A stretch of 64,000 nucleotides of DNA, from assembly GCA_009760855.2 (NCBI GenBank), contig WPIO01000033.1, positions 4,321,001 to 4,385,000 of the forward strand, in the 5' to 3' direction. Positions 24,001 through 34,922 of this stretch are shown piece by piece. Every line of letters starts with the position of its first letter. Position 1 is the stretch's first letter. Both the position numbers and the translations under genes were made by a program. The stretch comes from Cristatella mucedo (taxonomy: Eukaryota; Bryozoa; Phylactolaemata; Cristatellidae). The notes under the pieces were generated by a model, which saw nothing but the letters and a program-made list of their open reading frames with translations, was not told the DNA's origin and searched no databases.

Positions 24001-27000
24001 AAAAAAGAAGCGCTGGCTTTTTTAAGTTTCAGGGTGTAAACTCGAAGGAAGTCTATGAAATTGACTTGATCTGCATCAGACCCAGATTTCTTGAAACGAC
24101 GTTCAGGCCTGCGCTTAACCCGGCGCATCTTTAGGAGTTTTTTTGTAAATTGAAAGGAATCTCCACGACTTTGTATTTACTACCGGGCAGCAAATCCTTG
24201 TTAATGTCTACGCATGTTCAACAGCCATGCAAAGGGATGTTTACATTATGACTTTTTAGATTAGACTTGTCACCGATACGACATCAGGAAAGCCGCGCGG
24301 TTATGCTTTTATTGAGTACGAACATGAACGTGACATGCACGGTAAGTCAGGGGATCCGGTCGTTATTTGCCGTGTGGCAGCTTGTTCTGCCTGACTTGCA
24401 GCTGCTGTATAGTACGTTCATGCCTTTCTTAGCAAGGCATCCATTTTCGGTATATGCTATTTCAAATGTTAGCGCATCTAATTAGAATGCACTCTAACGA
24501 TTTCTGTTGTTTTTACTGCAGAAACTACCGGCCATATCGAATTGGTCGCTGCTCTTTGCTATCAACATTTGATGCTTATGCTATAGTGGGATAGGTTTGT
24601 ATGTGGTAAGAACATAAGGTTGCCACATCACAAAATCAAACGTACTCTCATGGCCCCCCCCCCTTAAAATTTGTGTTCGGGTGCCATACTTGTGTATTGG
24701 CCTTTTTTATCAAGTTGGCATGCTTGGTACCATTCGTAGTAAGCTGTGGTGAGGCTAGGGGTGTGGTAGATTGGCAACATGGTGTGGTTGGTATTGGTAA
24801 GAAATTTGGGGGGGTCTTCACTGATGACATACAGGCCGGTGGTTAGATGTGCACTCAATATATCGGTATCAGCTTTTTGCTGATTTAAATGTTAAGCATA
24901 CTGCCTGGCAGGCCCTTTTCGTGCCACTTGCAGTGCTTACCTTTTTGCAGTGCCGTGACCCGAATCAGCTTGCGGTATGCCGTTGCTGTACAGTTTTTTT
25001 TCTTGTGGCTGTATTAGGTGCTCTTATGAGGTGGAAGTTGTAGCAGAAAGTGCAGCTTTGTCCTTAGCTGTGCAGTGTTTTTCCCCAAGTCCCGTGGAAG
25101 AGAAATAATATTACGTAGAAGGCTTTTGCCCTAATAGTCAACGTCAGTTTCTTTGCAGACTGTAGCCACTTCAAATCTGAGCTGCTTGTTCCAGATTAAA
25201 ATTTCACAACAACCAGGCTTGTGCAGTTTCATTAGTTCCGTCGTGCACACCCGTAACATCGATTCATTCACACGTGCGTTGTGAACAGTATTTGTCACAT
25301 TAACAGGTTCAATTAACGTGCACAGTGGCTGTATTTGGCATTCTTTCTCATAGCATCATCATCGAGTTGTGGGCAGTGACTTTGAATCTCCTGTTCAATT
25401 TTTCTCGGAAGTGATCAGTTTGTCATCTCTTGTGGCTTATGGCTGTGCTGGTTAGCTTGGCCCCATAAGCTATAGTGCTTCCTGCCGTGTAGGTCTCCTA
25501 CCTGCGTAGTCCCAAATCTATAGTAATCCTACCGTCCTTATTTCTGCTACCGAACGAGTAGTCTTGAAGCTGTGCGTGTTGTCTCGCTTATTTGGAGCAA
25601 CGATCTGAGCTGAAGTGCCATGTACCAGTGCCACTAAAATGAAACTTATTTATTAACTTTCCCCGAGTAACATGAGCTTTGTCTTATGACGAAACTAACA
25701 ATGCATTATGGGGTGGAGAAGGATATCAAATGACCCAAACTTACTGACAGCCACAGTAGTACATCTGGCACTTTCGGTTGCGCTACATGCAGGGCACTCA
25801 TCTTGACCGCCGGCCAAGCAAGCATCATCACAGATGTTTGTGTTTGGTTCGGACCAGTTGTCACTTTTTCATGAGTTTCCTTTTATGATCCATCAGCTCA
25901 CTGGTGGATACAGTCTCTTCACCTGAGCATTACTTGTCTTGATCATGGCTGGTTAATCCTAGCACTTGGCATAAGATATTTCTGGTAAATTTGAATGGCA
26001 GGCATCTAGACGCATGATAAATGCAATTTTCTGCCATCACGGTGTTTGCCCTCATCCTCCTAAATGCCCTTGTAACCCGCGAAAGGCTTTTTATTTGCTG
26101 ACCTTGCTTGTCGGCACTAGTTTGTTTAACCGTGCCAGTTCGTCTGCTATTGCCATCTCATACGTGGTGCACTTGGGAATGCACATTACTTTCTATCTAT
26201 CTCTTCTGTCGACTATCCTCACTCAAAGTCCGGTGGCTGCTGCCCGTCCACCACGGTGCACTGTCAAAGCATGAGCCATTCCCTCTGTCGGACCGTCGTC
26301 AACTCCTCTCTTGTGCATCTTCCTACTGCCATCTCTTAACGGCGCTTTCCTTAATCTCAGCCCGGTAAGTATTTGGCACTCGACTCAGTGTAAAATGTGC
26401 TATATATGCCTAATTGATTAGTGGTTTATCTTGAACTTATCTTTGTAGCTGCATACAAACATGCTGACGGCAAAAAGCTTGACGGTCGACGAGTTCTTGT
26501 GGACGTCGAGCGCTCACGCACTGTTAAAGGCTGGAGGCCAAGGAGACTCGGTCAGTCATTTTTCCTTTTCTGCATAAGTGTGTGGAGGTACCTTATCTGC
26601 CCATTCTGACGTGTTTCTGTTCTCCCAGCCGCTGGCATGCTAACGCCGATATATTTATTTAGGAGGTGGGTTGGGCGGCACACGCAAAGGACCTGCCGAT
26701 GAGAACACGAGGTTTGCTGGAAGGGAGCGGGACGAACCACCTGAGCCGGACGCCCGAATGATAAGGCGCAGCAGATCACTCAGTAGGGAAAGGATAGATC
26801 CTCGTCGGAGGAGAAGCAGAAGCAGGGATAGACCACCACCACGCAGGAGTCGAAGCCGCGACCGTCGGAGAAGGAGCAAGAGCAAGGAAGAAGGTGAGTT
26901 GCATGTACACCAGAAATGGAGCCTGCATCGATGCAGGCAATCGTTTGCTGACTTTCATCTCGTGCGATCGACAGCAGCAATTAACCAGTTGCTCATGACA

Positions 27001-28779
27001 GTTTATTTGTCCACTTGTTAATAATAACAAAACAAAGCAGTCCTGGTGTGTACCTATTGAAGCCTGAGCCTTGTGTGACAGCTTACACCGTGGCAGGATT
27101 ACTGTGATCACCAGCTTTACGTGGCTCTACGTAGCACTAGAATTAAAATTGAACTAATTCTGGGCTCTGAACGCGATTTGTTGTGTGGGCTGATTAAGTT
27201 CAACTCTTATTTGGAACTAAATGGTGACAAAACTCAACTCATTCATAGGACTCCCTAAACTTTCGGCTCGACTAAGACTTGGCTGTTATAATTGGTGGTG
27301 CATTAGTGCGATTGTCTGTGCTCATAATTCAAGTGTCTTCATTGATGACTGTTGGGCGTTTGAAAGTTTCTTTAGAAGACCGGTTCCATAGCTAATCATC
27401 TCGTTTTATCTCTGCCCTAGATTAGGGACTGTCTACCATTGTGATCTTACTCTCTCCCTGGCTCTGCCCATACTGGATTTCGGTCATTAAGTTTTGCTGG
27501 GCCTCCGAAAGAACTCATTAAGCCTTTTAAGCTTGTGATGAATGTGGCCACAAGATTAGTCACACAAATCCCAGAGGTTTAGCCATGTGCCTACTTTGCT
27601 GAAGGGGCTGCCGTGGCTCCTGCTAGGCCAGCAGATGCCGAGCATAATTTTTAGTCTGGCAGACCAGTTGACTTGACTTTTTCTTACCCAGTTGATCGGC
27701 AGGAACCAGTTTAAGCCTTCTCTTGTCATCCGTGGACAGTAGAGTAGCTGTTCCATTCATTTGCTTGAATATTATTGGCGACCCAAGCTTTTCGTCTGTG
27801 CGTCCTGAACCCTTTGACCATGCTTATGCAATGGCATCTTCTCTCGAACTGCCGATCCGGGTACATACTTTCAAGCCTGCTTGCTTCTTCCATGCTATTC
27901 ACTTCCTAGACTGCCCTCGTGATTCGATTGTGCTTCTCACTTGTTATTTATTTGCTTATGGTGGTTATCTACGCCTGGCTGCCATTATAGGCTTCCAGAA
28001 AATTGCCTCTAACTTACGATAAGCAGGTTGGAATTGGCCGCAAATCAAAATTAGAGCAAAGAATTGGCCGTAATTGTTGATAACATGTCAAAATTATCTT
28101 GACATGACAATTATCTCCTCCGTAAGAATTTTAAATGCAAAAACTCTTCATAATGTATCCTTGATATGCTTATTTTTATTGATTTTTCTTTTCTCTGCAT
28201 GGCTGATCTTGTATGCAAAAAACCTCTATGCAAGCAGTTCGTTTGTCGTTTTGTAGACTAGATTTGTTATGTTGGGCATGCTTGGCAAATATCAGCTGTT
28301 CATTTGATGCTGTAGGTCCTGACCGTAGACGAAGCCGGAGCAAGGATAGAAAAAGACCAAAAAGGAGTCGTTCCCGAGAAAAGAAAAGAAGCCGATCTCG
28401 TGATAGGAAACGAACAAGGCGTAGCCGAAGCCGAGAGCGTGACCGTAGGAAAGGTCCTGAGCAACCAACCGAAGACGGCCAGCCAAAGCTTGACGTGCCA
28501 GAGAATCATGTTAAACTGGAGGAGCAAGACGGATATTCGAAATTGCGCGAAACCAATGAGCGGGATGAAAGAAGGACACTGGATGATATGGACGCCGGCA
28601 CTGATCCCTACTATGACGGAGAGCACGGTTCTGGATATGAAAATGTCAAGGCACCAGATAGTGAGATTGGCGAGAGTAGATTATATAAGGATGGCTATGA
28701 GCAAGCTAACCAGCAATACTCGGAATACAGCACCGGCAGTCCTAATGATGGATCACACGTTGACCCTCAGAGTTACTGA
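17915..28779 (+). CDS. SNRNP70: U1 small nuclear ribonucleoprotein 70 kDa (U1-70K), nine coding exons
   Basis: U1-70K binds stem-loop I of U1 snRNA and helps U1 snRNP define 5' splice sites in the nucleus. Coding exons: 17915-18058, 18927-18989, 19223-19277, 19372-19436, 19564-19626, 24260-24341, 26449-26550, 26663-26893 and 28316-28779. All junctions are GT-AG and in frame, giving 1269 nt and 422 residues (human protein 437). The N-terminus '[20 protein letters not shown]' is nearly identical to that of other animals. The RRM has RNP2 LFIARI (104-109) and RNP1 RGYAFIEY (143-150), followed by the conserved '[15 protein letters not shown]'. Residues after about 220 are Arg/Ser-rich with RSRSRDR repeats, and the C-terminus is acidic. 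Intron lengths are 868, 233, 94, 127, 4633, 2107, 112 and 1422 bp; the long introns 5 and 8 contain LINE copies. The ATG has A at -3. Alternative isoforms cannot be judged. Confidence 0.95.
18229..18347 (-). mobile_element. SINE-B in SNRNP70 intron 1, antisense
   Basis: Tail first on this strand (GAGAATTGAATCTCTATCCAG, GTGCTTTACATATGCC), then box B GGGCTCGAGCC and a decayed box A region ending near 18347. Confidence 0.8.
18927..18989 (+). CDS. SNRNP70: SNRNP70 coding exon 2
   Basis: 21 codons reading [20 protein letters not shown] plus a final K, colinear with the conserved DPRDAPPPTR segment. Acceptor is ...TTTAG, donor GTAAGA, phase 0 on both sides. Confidence 0.92.
19223..19277 (+). CDS. 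SNRNP70: SNRNP70 coding exon 3
   Basis: 55 nt encoding a charged helix ([18 protein letters not shown]) and the first base of a Trp codon. Donor is GTAAGG. The Trp completed by exon 4 restores the conserved W-D-P-H motif, which confirms both edges. Confidence 0.9.
19372..19436 (+). CDS. SNRNP70: SNRNP70 coding exon 4 (start of RRM, RNP2)
   Basis: 65 nt reading (W)[20 protein letters not shown] and I. It contains RNP2. Acceptor is ...TATAG, donor GTAAGT. Confidence 0.94.
19564..19626 (+). CDS. SNRNP70: SNRNP70 coding exon 5 (RRM)
   Basis: 63 nt, phase 0, encoding [20 protein letters not shown] and K. Acceptor is TTTTGCAG, donor GTAAGC. The 4.6-kb intron that follows holds a LINE-A copy and an opposite-strand LINE-B copy. 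Confidence 0.94.
20185..21413 (+). mobile_element. LINE-A copy in SNRNP70 intron 5
   Basis: The only family A copy here that keeps the reverse transcriptase fingers and palm: [59 protein letters not shown], then [13 protein letters not shown]. It is frameshifted near 20530 and 20845, with a deletion before the 3' UTR. It ends GAAAGAGATTGGGTTCTCTG and ATTATTATTATT. Same strand as the host gene. Confidence 0.92.
22698..24160 (-). mobile_element. LINE-B copy in SNRNP70 intron 5, internally deleted
   Basis: The 3' part (22698 to about 23350) resembles the copy at 3.5 kb at roughly 90%. An internal gap removes most of the reverse transcriptase. The 5' part (23451-24160) matches 4987-5696 with one mismatch in 710 bp. 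Inserted antisense to SNRNP70, ending 99 bp before exon 6. Confidence 0.92.
24260..24341 (+). CDS. SNRNP70: SNRNP70 coding exon 6 (RRM, RNP1)
   Basis: 82 nt containing [19 protein letters not shown]. Acceptor is ...TTTTTAG, donor GTAAGT. The exon leaves one base, completed as Ala by exon 7. It begins about 100 bp after the truncated 5' end of the inserted LINE-B. Confidence 0.95.
24342..26448 (+). other. SNRNP70: SNRNP70 intron 6
   Basis: 2.1 kb with no recognised repeat apart from an 11-C run at 24654-24664. Short frames are not recognisable. Confidence 0.6.
26449..26550 (+). CDS. SNRNP70: SNRNP70 coding exon 7 (end of RRM)
   Basis: 102 nt encoding [20 protein letters not shown] and then [13 protein letters not shown]. 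The donor is the less common GTCAGT. Confidence 0.95.
26663..26893 (+). CDS. SNRNP70: SNRNP70 coding exon 8 (Gly-rich linker and first RS region)
   Basis: 231 nt starting with the [10 protein letters not shown] linker and continuing into repeated RSRSRDR and SKSKEE runs. Donor is GTGAGT, and the frame is kept into exon 9. Confidence 0.92.
27130..28020 (+). mobile_element. Very old LINE-B copy in SNRNP70 intron 8
   Basis: Degenerate but ordered matches: [13 protein letters not shown], a LLGLRKNS-type block, [13 protein letters not shown], and [14 protein letters not shown] near 27,780, which mirrors the family GDRSFSSAGPRLW segment. Plus strand, with many frameshifts. Confidence 0.65.
28316..28779 (+). 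CDS. SNRNP70: SNRNP70 final coding exon (second RS region and acidic tail)
   Basis: 464 nt from a TGTAG acceptor to a TGA stop. It opens with further RS/RD repeats, then a 100-residue acidic, Gly/Tyr-containing tail ending DPQSY. This C-terminal part is poorly conserved in the family. Confidence 0.9.
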
Positions 28780-29160
28780 ATTGTATAGGTCCACTTCATG
28801 CTGTATTGTCCTTCGTTTATGTCCTACCAGCCCAATTACAAGTATATAATTTTTAAAATATTCTCATTTTGCAGATTGCCTCAGCTTTAAACCGAAATTC
28901 TAGCCTGCTACTGGTTAGTCGTGTCAATATGTTACTAGGCCACGAGTGAATAGCCCTTGCCCAAATCATTCTGTGGAATTGGCCACCTGAAGTTATCAGT
29001 CCTATTGATACCAATAGCACATTAGATGTGCCTAAGAGTTATACACTGAAGCATTTTTTGTCCTATGTTTGTAAATGTTCAAAATGGATTAAACTGATCT
29101 ATTTAAGGCCACTAAGTGTGAGTGAGGCACGCCTCATTCACATTAGCGTGACAATAAAAA
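28780..29160 (+). other. SNRNP70: Probable SNRNP70 3' UTR
   Basis: Non-coding sequence after the stop codon, ending at the first clear poly(A) signal, AATAAA at 29153-29158. Transcript end is inferred from the hexamer only. Confidence 0.5.
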
Positions 29161-30000
29161 GCAGCCAAAAGGACTAAGTGATAGTAGCAGTCTTAAGTTT
29201 GCTCTTAACAGTGAGTTGATAAAGCCGGTCATTATAGGGAACCCAACCTGGCTCTGATATTACTGACGTCAAAGCAAGTAAACTTTCAAGCTATCTGCTA
29301 GTTAAAGAAACTGCAACAAGCCGAGCAAGCAGCTGCATCGCATCATGACTCACGGAAAGAGCTGTCTATCTCTTAGCATACCTAGGAGTGTTAGTACTGA
29401 AATACATTGCTTGTAAGGTTCGGTCATAAAGATATTGGCATATGGCATTACTAAGTGTATCGCAGTCGTTTCTGCTGATCGTGAAGTTAAATGGGGAAGG
29501 CTCCAACGCTTGTAGGGTATTTTCTGAGTATTGGTGTGCCGTGCTACGATGCCCTAGATTACTAAGAGTGAATCAACATGTAACATAGAACGTGGCTGAA
29601 GTGCTACTCGTTATATTAAAATGATCTACTTTGTATAGCGCTCAAAGAGAACTTATCAATAGACTTCAAATTTGCAAGAGAATCGATACCTACGGGTTAG
29701 TGATTTGCACGGTACCAAGCATGCGAAAGAAAACAACATTGACCAGAATGCTAAAGCGAACAATAAATACTCAAACTTGGACACCACTTACAAATGCCGC
29801 TAGCAACATTCGCTGAGTGTAACTATCGTGAGTACCCAAGCACAACAAAAAAGACGGCTTGAGGAGATGGGAACCTGATCGGAATAAACCTTCAGGTAAT
29901 TGTACAGTGTTGCGGCACAGCCAAATATCTCGCAGACGTTAGGCAACTCAAGGAACCAGCTTGAAACCTTGTTAATGGCGATAAAAATATAACATACAAT
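29161..30000. other. Intergenic sequence after SNRNP70
   Basis: Apart from the SINE-B tail fragment at about 29,630 I see no coding or RNA gene. Confidence 0.5.
29627..29690 (-). mobile_element. SINE-B tail fragment
   Basis: TTTGTATAGCGCTCAAAGAG followed by a decayed tail. Only the tail is recognisable. Confidence 0.5.
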
Positions 30001-30122
30001 TCATTTGTATAGCGCCCTAGGAGAACAAGCTCAATATTCAGGCGCTTCACATGTGCCACGGGTCTCGAGCCCTCGGCCAGACCTTGATCGGTGCTAGCAA
30101 ATTAACCACTGGGCCAAACCAT
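30001..30122 (-). mobile_element. SINE-B
   Basis: Complete in layout: tail TTTGTATAGCGCCCTAGGAG, GGCGCTTCACATGTGCC, box B (CTCGAGCCC) and a tRNA-like head ending CACTGGGCCAAACC. Confidence 0.85.
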
Positions 30123-32095
30123 CACGAAGAATTTCGCAATTTTAGCTGCATATCAAAATTTTAATTTTTTTTATGACAATCTTTTGCATCTACTACAAAA
30201 GCACCCACCGAGAACGATTCTATTCATAGGCACGTTTCAGATATCTTATAAAAATCTCATCAATTGGTTAGTGATCACATCAGCGTCACTACTCTTTCCA
30301 GTGTCTTTAATATGAACAGCAGTAGGGAGACTGGGTTAGTTGAGTTCTCCTGATCTACCCTTGCCTTCCTTATTAAGCTGTCAAGCTCATCGTCCGTCAA
30401 TAATCATGTGGTAATGCACTATCCCCTTCAAAGTATGTCCGTCGGACATTTGGTTGCTCGTGGTGCCAGAGGCATTGTCAATTAAGCTTGCTACCCCCCC
30501 CCCCCAGATGACGTCTGGGTTGCCGATTCGAGCTGGCAGCTGACATATCCAACAAAGCGTCATATAATACCAACAAAATCGGCCTAAACGACTCGAAATG
30601 GCTAAAATCAAGACAATCTGGCACGGGTCAAAGATTAGATTCCGCTATCACTGTTAAAACAAATATACAAGAGCCACTCAAAACATGACTCGGATCATGA
30701 CCGAAACACAGACAAAGCAAAGATACCGTAACATTTATAAATTTACTGGCGTAGACGGAGCTACAGACCTTTAACTTGATTGGCCGGCCCCGGAAGGGCA
30801 AAAGCTGGGGTTAACCCCCCCCCCCCCCGAGGTGGGTACTGATGCTGCGGCTAGCTCGAGACGTGTTTAGTGTATTCCGGCAGTCAAAGCAGTTGTGCGA
30901 ACTTTCGGCGCTTTTTCTAGCCCCTATAGTTTTGCTGTGCGTAGGATCCACGCAGTAGTGTTGTCTAGTTTTTCCTGCGTATCGCAAGTGCGTCTTTGCT
31001 ATAAAGTGTTGTATGGCCGGACGACCATACTTTCGGTACTGTGCCAGGAGCAACGCAGTCCGGGCATAACAGAGTAGGGGAGTCCTAGCGGGAATAGACT
31101 AATTCCCCTAGATGTGGTTACAGATAGACAAAAGATACACTAGCCGCTGAAACCTGGCTCAATCTTAACTATATTGCCCCTTGTCAGGCAAAGCAAGAAA
31201 CGGCTCAAACAAATCTCATCGAAAGAACCAACAATCCTACAGGTTAACTGTTCAAACCATTAACATATATGGCGCTTTTTAAGGCTAAATCCGACAGCTG
31301 GCAATCAAGTTCAGAAGATTTATCGTGCAGCAGTGCTCGTCATCTTGTCTAGACATGTTGTCACGCCAGAAAGCCATGTCTCGATGCTTGACGCAAGAGA
31401 CAACCATTGTGCTTCATACCTACCACAGGTAATTCTCAAGTGACGCTGACCAGCTCAATCCGGTACCTTTACTTTACGGCGCCTCAAGAAATGTACAACT
31501 GCAAGCTGTGAGCAAAGCCACCGATCGAACAAAACTCAGGAAAAACTCAGCCAAAGACTCAGAAACTCAGAATACCGATAGAAATTCCCTGAAGGAATGG
31601 TACGTGCGGCAATGGCTGCAGCTATCCAAGATCTGAGAGTGCGGAACGAGCGTCGGGTTTTGTAAGCATGTTCAGCTTAAACTCTACCCGCATCTGAGAA
31701 TCACCAAGCGAGCTGTTCTTCTGTCTTTTTCTTAGTTTTTTGTTAACATCGAAAACCACGAAGACATCTATATGGAGATAAACGTATTACAAACGTGGTG
31801 TGCGGCTTCCACGTCGAGTCTGAACTAGGCCGCGAACACAGCGTACGTCACAGTGCTAGCCTCAGCCGCCGCCTGCCCGCCTTTCTTTTTATACGGCCTC
31901 GCCAATAAACTATCGCACAATCGCGAAAAATCGCTGTTCGCCATAATCCTCCTCCTTTAGCAGGCGCCGCTTTTTCAAACGCGAGCGCTTGCCACTAAGC
32001 CAATCGTCTTTAAGACTCAACAGCTTTGATTACTCAAACGGCATATCGCTGACATGGATCTACATACATTATCATGACTCGTACTTCTGTAACCA
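30123..32095. other. Unassigned, possibly internal part of an LTR element
   Basis: Contains C runs at 30494-30505 (12) and 30815-30828 (14). A minus-strand ATG at about 31944 opens a 39-codon frame beginning MANSDFSRLCDSLL, placed where a gag start would lie if the LTR-like region at 32096 is real. No pol motifs are seen. Confidence 0.3.
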
Positions 32096-33621
32096 CGTAG
32101 AAGCTGCTCGTCCCCCGGTTCTCTACCGGTGCACTGTGTGATGCAGTGCTGCAGTGCGGTTAAAACACAGGCGGCCACAACTGGGTGCCGAAAGCAACAG
32201 TTTATTGTGGGCCTGTTAGTAGTGGTTACGCGCCGGCGCAAGCGCTTTATGCGGCGCATACCGGACCAACGGAGTTAACTGCGCGAACTCCCGAAGCCCG
32301 CGTATAATACACTAACCTATGCGCGCGTCGCTAGCAATTGCGAAGGCGGGTTGCTACAGCACCCCAAGATACGAGCAGCTAACTGAGTAGCCGGCTGAAC
32401 ACAACTGCACAGTCTAAGTTGCACTTAGCTGTCCGTCGTCGTAGGTTTGCCTCTCGTGCTCTTGAAGCGTAGTCTCGCCTCGACTCCCAAGCTGCAGCCC
32501 TGAGCTCTCGGGGCGTAGTCTCTGCTCGACTACCCAAGCTGTCCGAGTAAGCTCTCACTCGTCTCATTATATTCTCTCCCCTCTCAACTCCTGACCTCGC
32601 GAGCCGCTGCTATTTCTACTTCAGCATATTAGTCGGTGCACATCCTGACCGCAACGTCTGCACCAGGCTTCATTCTAACTTTAGCGGGTAGACCAGGAGT
32701 CGGGCTTGTATTAGCTGTCCAAGTCGAACCCGCTAAGACAACCACATTAGTCGCTCCATCTCCTAACCGCATCGCCTGCATAAAGCTCCATTCTAACCTG
32801 AGCTAGGTGAGTCAGGAGCTGGGTCTGTACTAGGCGCCCTAGTCGACCCCCCCCTCTAAGGCAAGGACTCCCATCGCGGCTAAGCTGAGAGCTGCACCAG
32901 TGCACTTCAGCTATCATTGCTCACGTGAACCTTTATAATCTATCCTAAAACTATCCTACTCGTGCCGGCTTATTACTGCACTCAGATTCTCAGAACTAAT
33001 TCCATGAAACTCCAGACTCCACGGTTACATGTGCGAATACACATACACGGAAAAAATGTGGCCAAATGAAAAGACGTCAAAAAAAGTAAAACCATGGTAT
33101 ATTTGTCCATTTGCCAAAGATTTTCAACGCGACCGCTGAAAGCAGCACTGCGAGCATTGCACAGCATTTACACTAGTGGACACGCAACCCACTTATTCTG
33201 TAGGGTGCGTGAAGGCGGCGCGACGGAGAGCCACGCCCTCCACAAACGTGCTGTGTTACTGACGAAGACGGCTGTATTGTATCGCAGGTGAACACGGGAG
33301 AGCGAGAGTGCATACTGATGTAGAGGCCGTCGTGTAAGCAGCTTCGAAGCCAGTAGATAAGAGAAGAGAATGTGAGCGACAAGGAGGGAGAGAGAGGTGA
33401 TAGCGTCCATACAGGCCGGTGGACAAGCAGAAAGTACTTCGCTGCCGGACTAGCTGGTCATGCGACCGCAGCTGACCCATTGCAATTAAATCCAGCGGAG
33501 TCAGCCGATACTGTCCAATTGCAGCGCCTAATGATGTGGTACTCAGAGCGCCCGTTGGTCGGGCGGAGTGGTGTGAGTCCGGCTAGGGGCGGAACGACAT
33601 TGTGGGCGTTGCCACGCCCAC
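32096..33621 (-). mobile_element. Candidate LTR of an LTR retrotransposon, minus strand
   Basis: Minus strand begins TGTGGGCGTGGC. It contains a TATTATACG box near 32310, an AATAAACTGTTGC poly(A)-like site near 32186, and ends before GTGGTTACAGAAGTACGA, which resembles the sequence beginning many primer-binding sites. No second LTR or polymerase was found. The boundaries are guesses, and the region could instead be two unrelated pieces. Confidence 0.3.
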
Positions 33622-33624
33622 AAT
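33599..33624. repeat. Perfect 11-bp hairpin
   Basis: ATTGTGGGCGT and its exact reverse complement ACGCCCACAAT around a 4-nt loop. It lies at the proposed outer edge of the LTR-like region. Confidence 0.85.
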
Positions 33625-33879
33625 TCTGACTCATTGTTCCTCGAGTAGTCAGTACTGCGCCGGTTTAGATCCGGAGCTCTCTATTGGAACTCTCACTACC
33701 CAAGCTTCGGCTCTTTCCTTGGTCAAATGTAGACACGGTGCCTTAAACTGAGCGTCCAACTGAGCTTCCTAATCTTTTCTAACGCTCGCGACATGCTTGC
33801 TCTCGGCATCGAAGCGCTGCAATACCGCTCAATTCTTTCACCGTGCGGTATTGGCTAGTACTACTACTCATATTAGTAA

Positions 33880-33955
33880 CAACACATTTGCATTTCGCTC
33901 TCTGAGTGCTGAATCTCCTTTTAGATACTTTACATGTGCTGTAAAGAAAGCATGA
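33880..33955 (-). mobile_element. LINE-A 3' tail fragment
   Basis: Decayed reverse complement of the hairpin tail: TTCGCTCTCTGAGTGCTGAA, then TTTAGATACTTTACATGTGC. Confidence 0.65.
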
Positions 33956-34193
33956 CCAAAAATTCTCAGTACTCTCTGCTGTGCTCGATCCCTTTTAAGT
34001 CTGGTTTAGACGAGTCTTGCTTCTTACCAACTCGGAGTCTTACCATGGTCTTCCGGTTTGTAGGAGGTGTAGACGGTAGTCTTGCTCCAAGTTTGGCTTC
34101 CTACTCGCTCCGTGCACTGAGTGCTCATGGGATAGCAATGGCGTTTCTCTACTACTAGGCTTCGCTAGCGAAATTGCCGGTAGAATAAAACCT

Positions 34194-34420
34194 GTAGTTT
34201 GACGTTCTCCCTAACGGCAGGTACACGACGCCACGCAGAACACCGAAGCAGGCTTAAAGACGTTTATTCACAGGATGCCGCAGCGGGCCAGTACACGACT
34301 GCACTGCCCGGCGTCCCTGACGTAACTCCCCGGGCTTTCTCCACTTGCTACTTAAATGTCACTACCATAAATCAGAACAGCCCATAAACAAACGGCAGTG
34401 TCATCTCTGCTGGTCCATAA
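34194..34420 (-). mobile_element. Second LTR-like fragment, minus strand
   Basis: On the minus strand AATAAACGTCTTTAAGCC is followed by about 60 bp ending CAAACTACA, a layout like the R-U5 part of an LTR. Upstream are tandem 'TTATGG' phrases (CATAAA repeats on the plus strand, 34368-34495). No coding remnant. Confidence 0.25.
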
Positions 34421-34502
34421 ATCACTCAAAGCCATAAACTGACCGTAGGAGGAATAACCTTGCATTAAATGCTAGTGACCCATAAACCACTAAGATAAAA
34501 AA

Positions 34503-34648
34503 ATATGATTTATTTGTATAGCGCCCAAAGAGAACTAAATCTCTATTCAGGCGCTTCACATATGCCTCAGGGCTCGAGCCCACGATCTCAGCCAGACCTT
34601 AGTCGGGGCGAGCACCTTAACCGCTGGACCAACCCAGCTCGATCTCAA
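34503..34648 (-). mobile_element. SINE-B
   Basis: Well-preserved minus copy: TTTGTATAGCGCCCAAAGAG, GCGCTTCACATATGCC, box B GGGCTCGAGCCC and a head with CCTTAACCGCTGGACCAACC. Confidence 0.9.
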
Positions 34649-34922
34649 AATCCACAAAACCTGGCCATAGGCAGGGACTCGCCCGGAATGTTATGATGAT
34701 TTTGCAGGTCAAGTGGTCCGCCATTCCCTGCTAAGCAACGCAGTAGGCGCGGCCTGAACGGTTTCTATGATTGGTCACTTGCTACGTCTTGGTTGGAAAA
34801 GTAGAACCGAGTTTGGCCGCTGAGTCTTCGCCAAGTCTTCCCTAAGTCTGGACCGCCCCCATGCTATTGGTGACGTATCCACCGAAGATTCGAGCTGGTA
34901 AGAAGCAAGACTCACCGTCACG

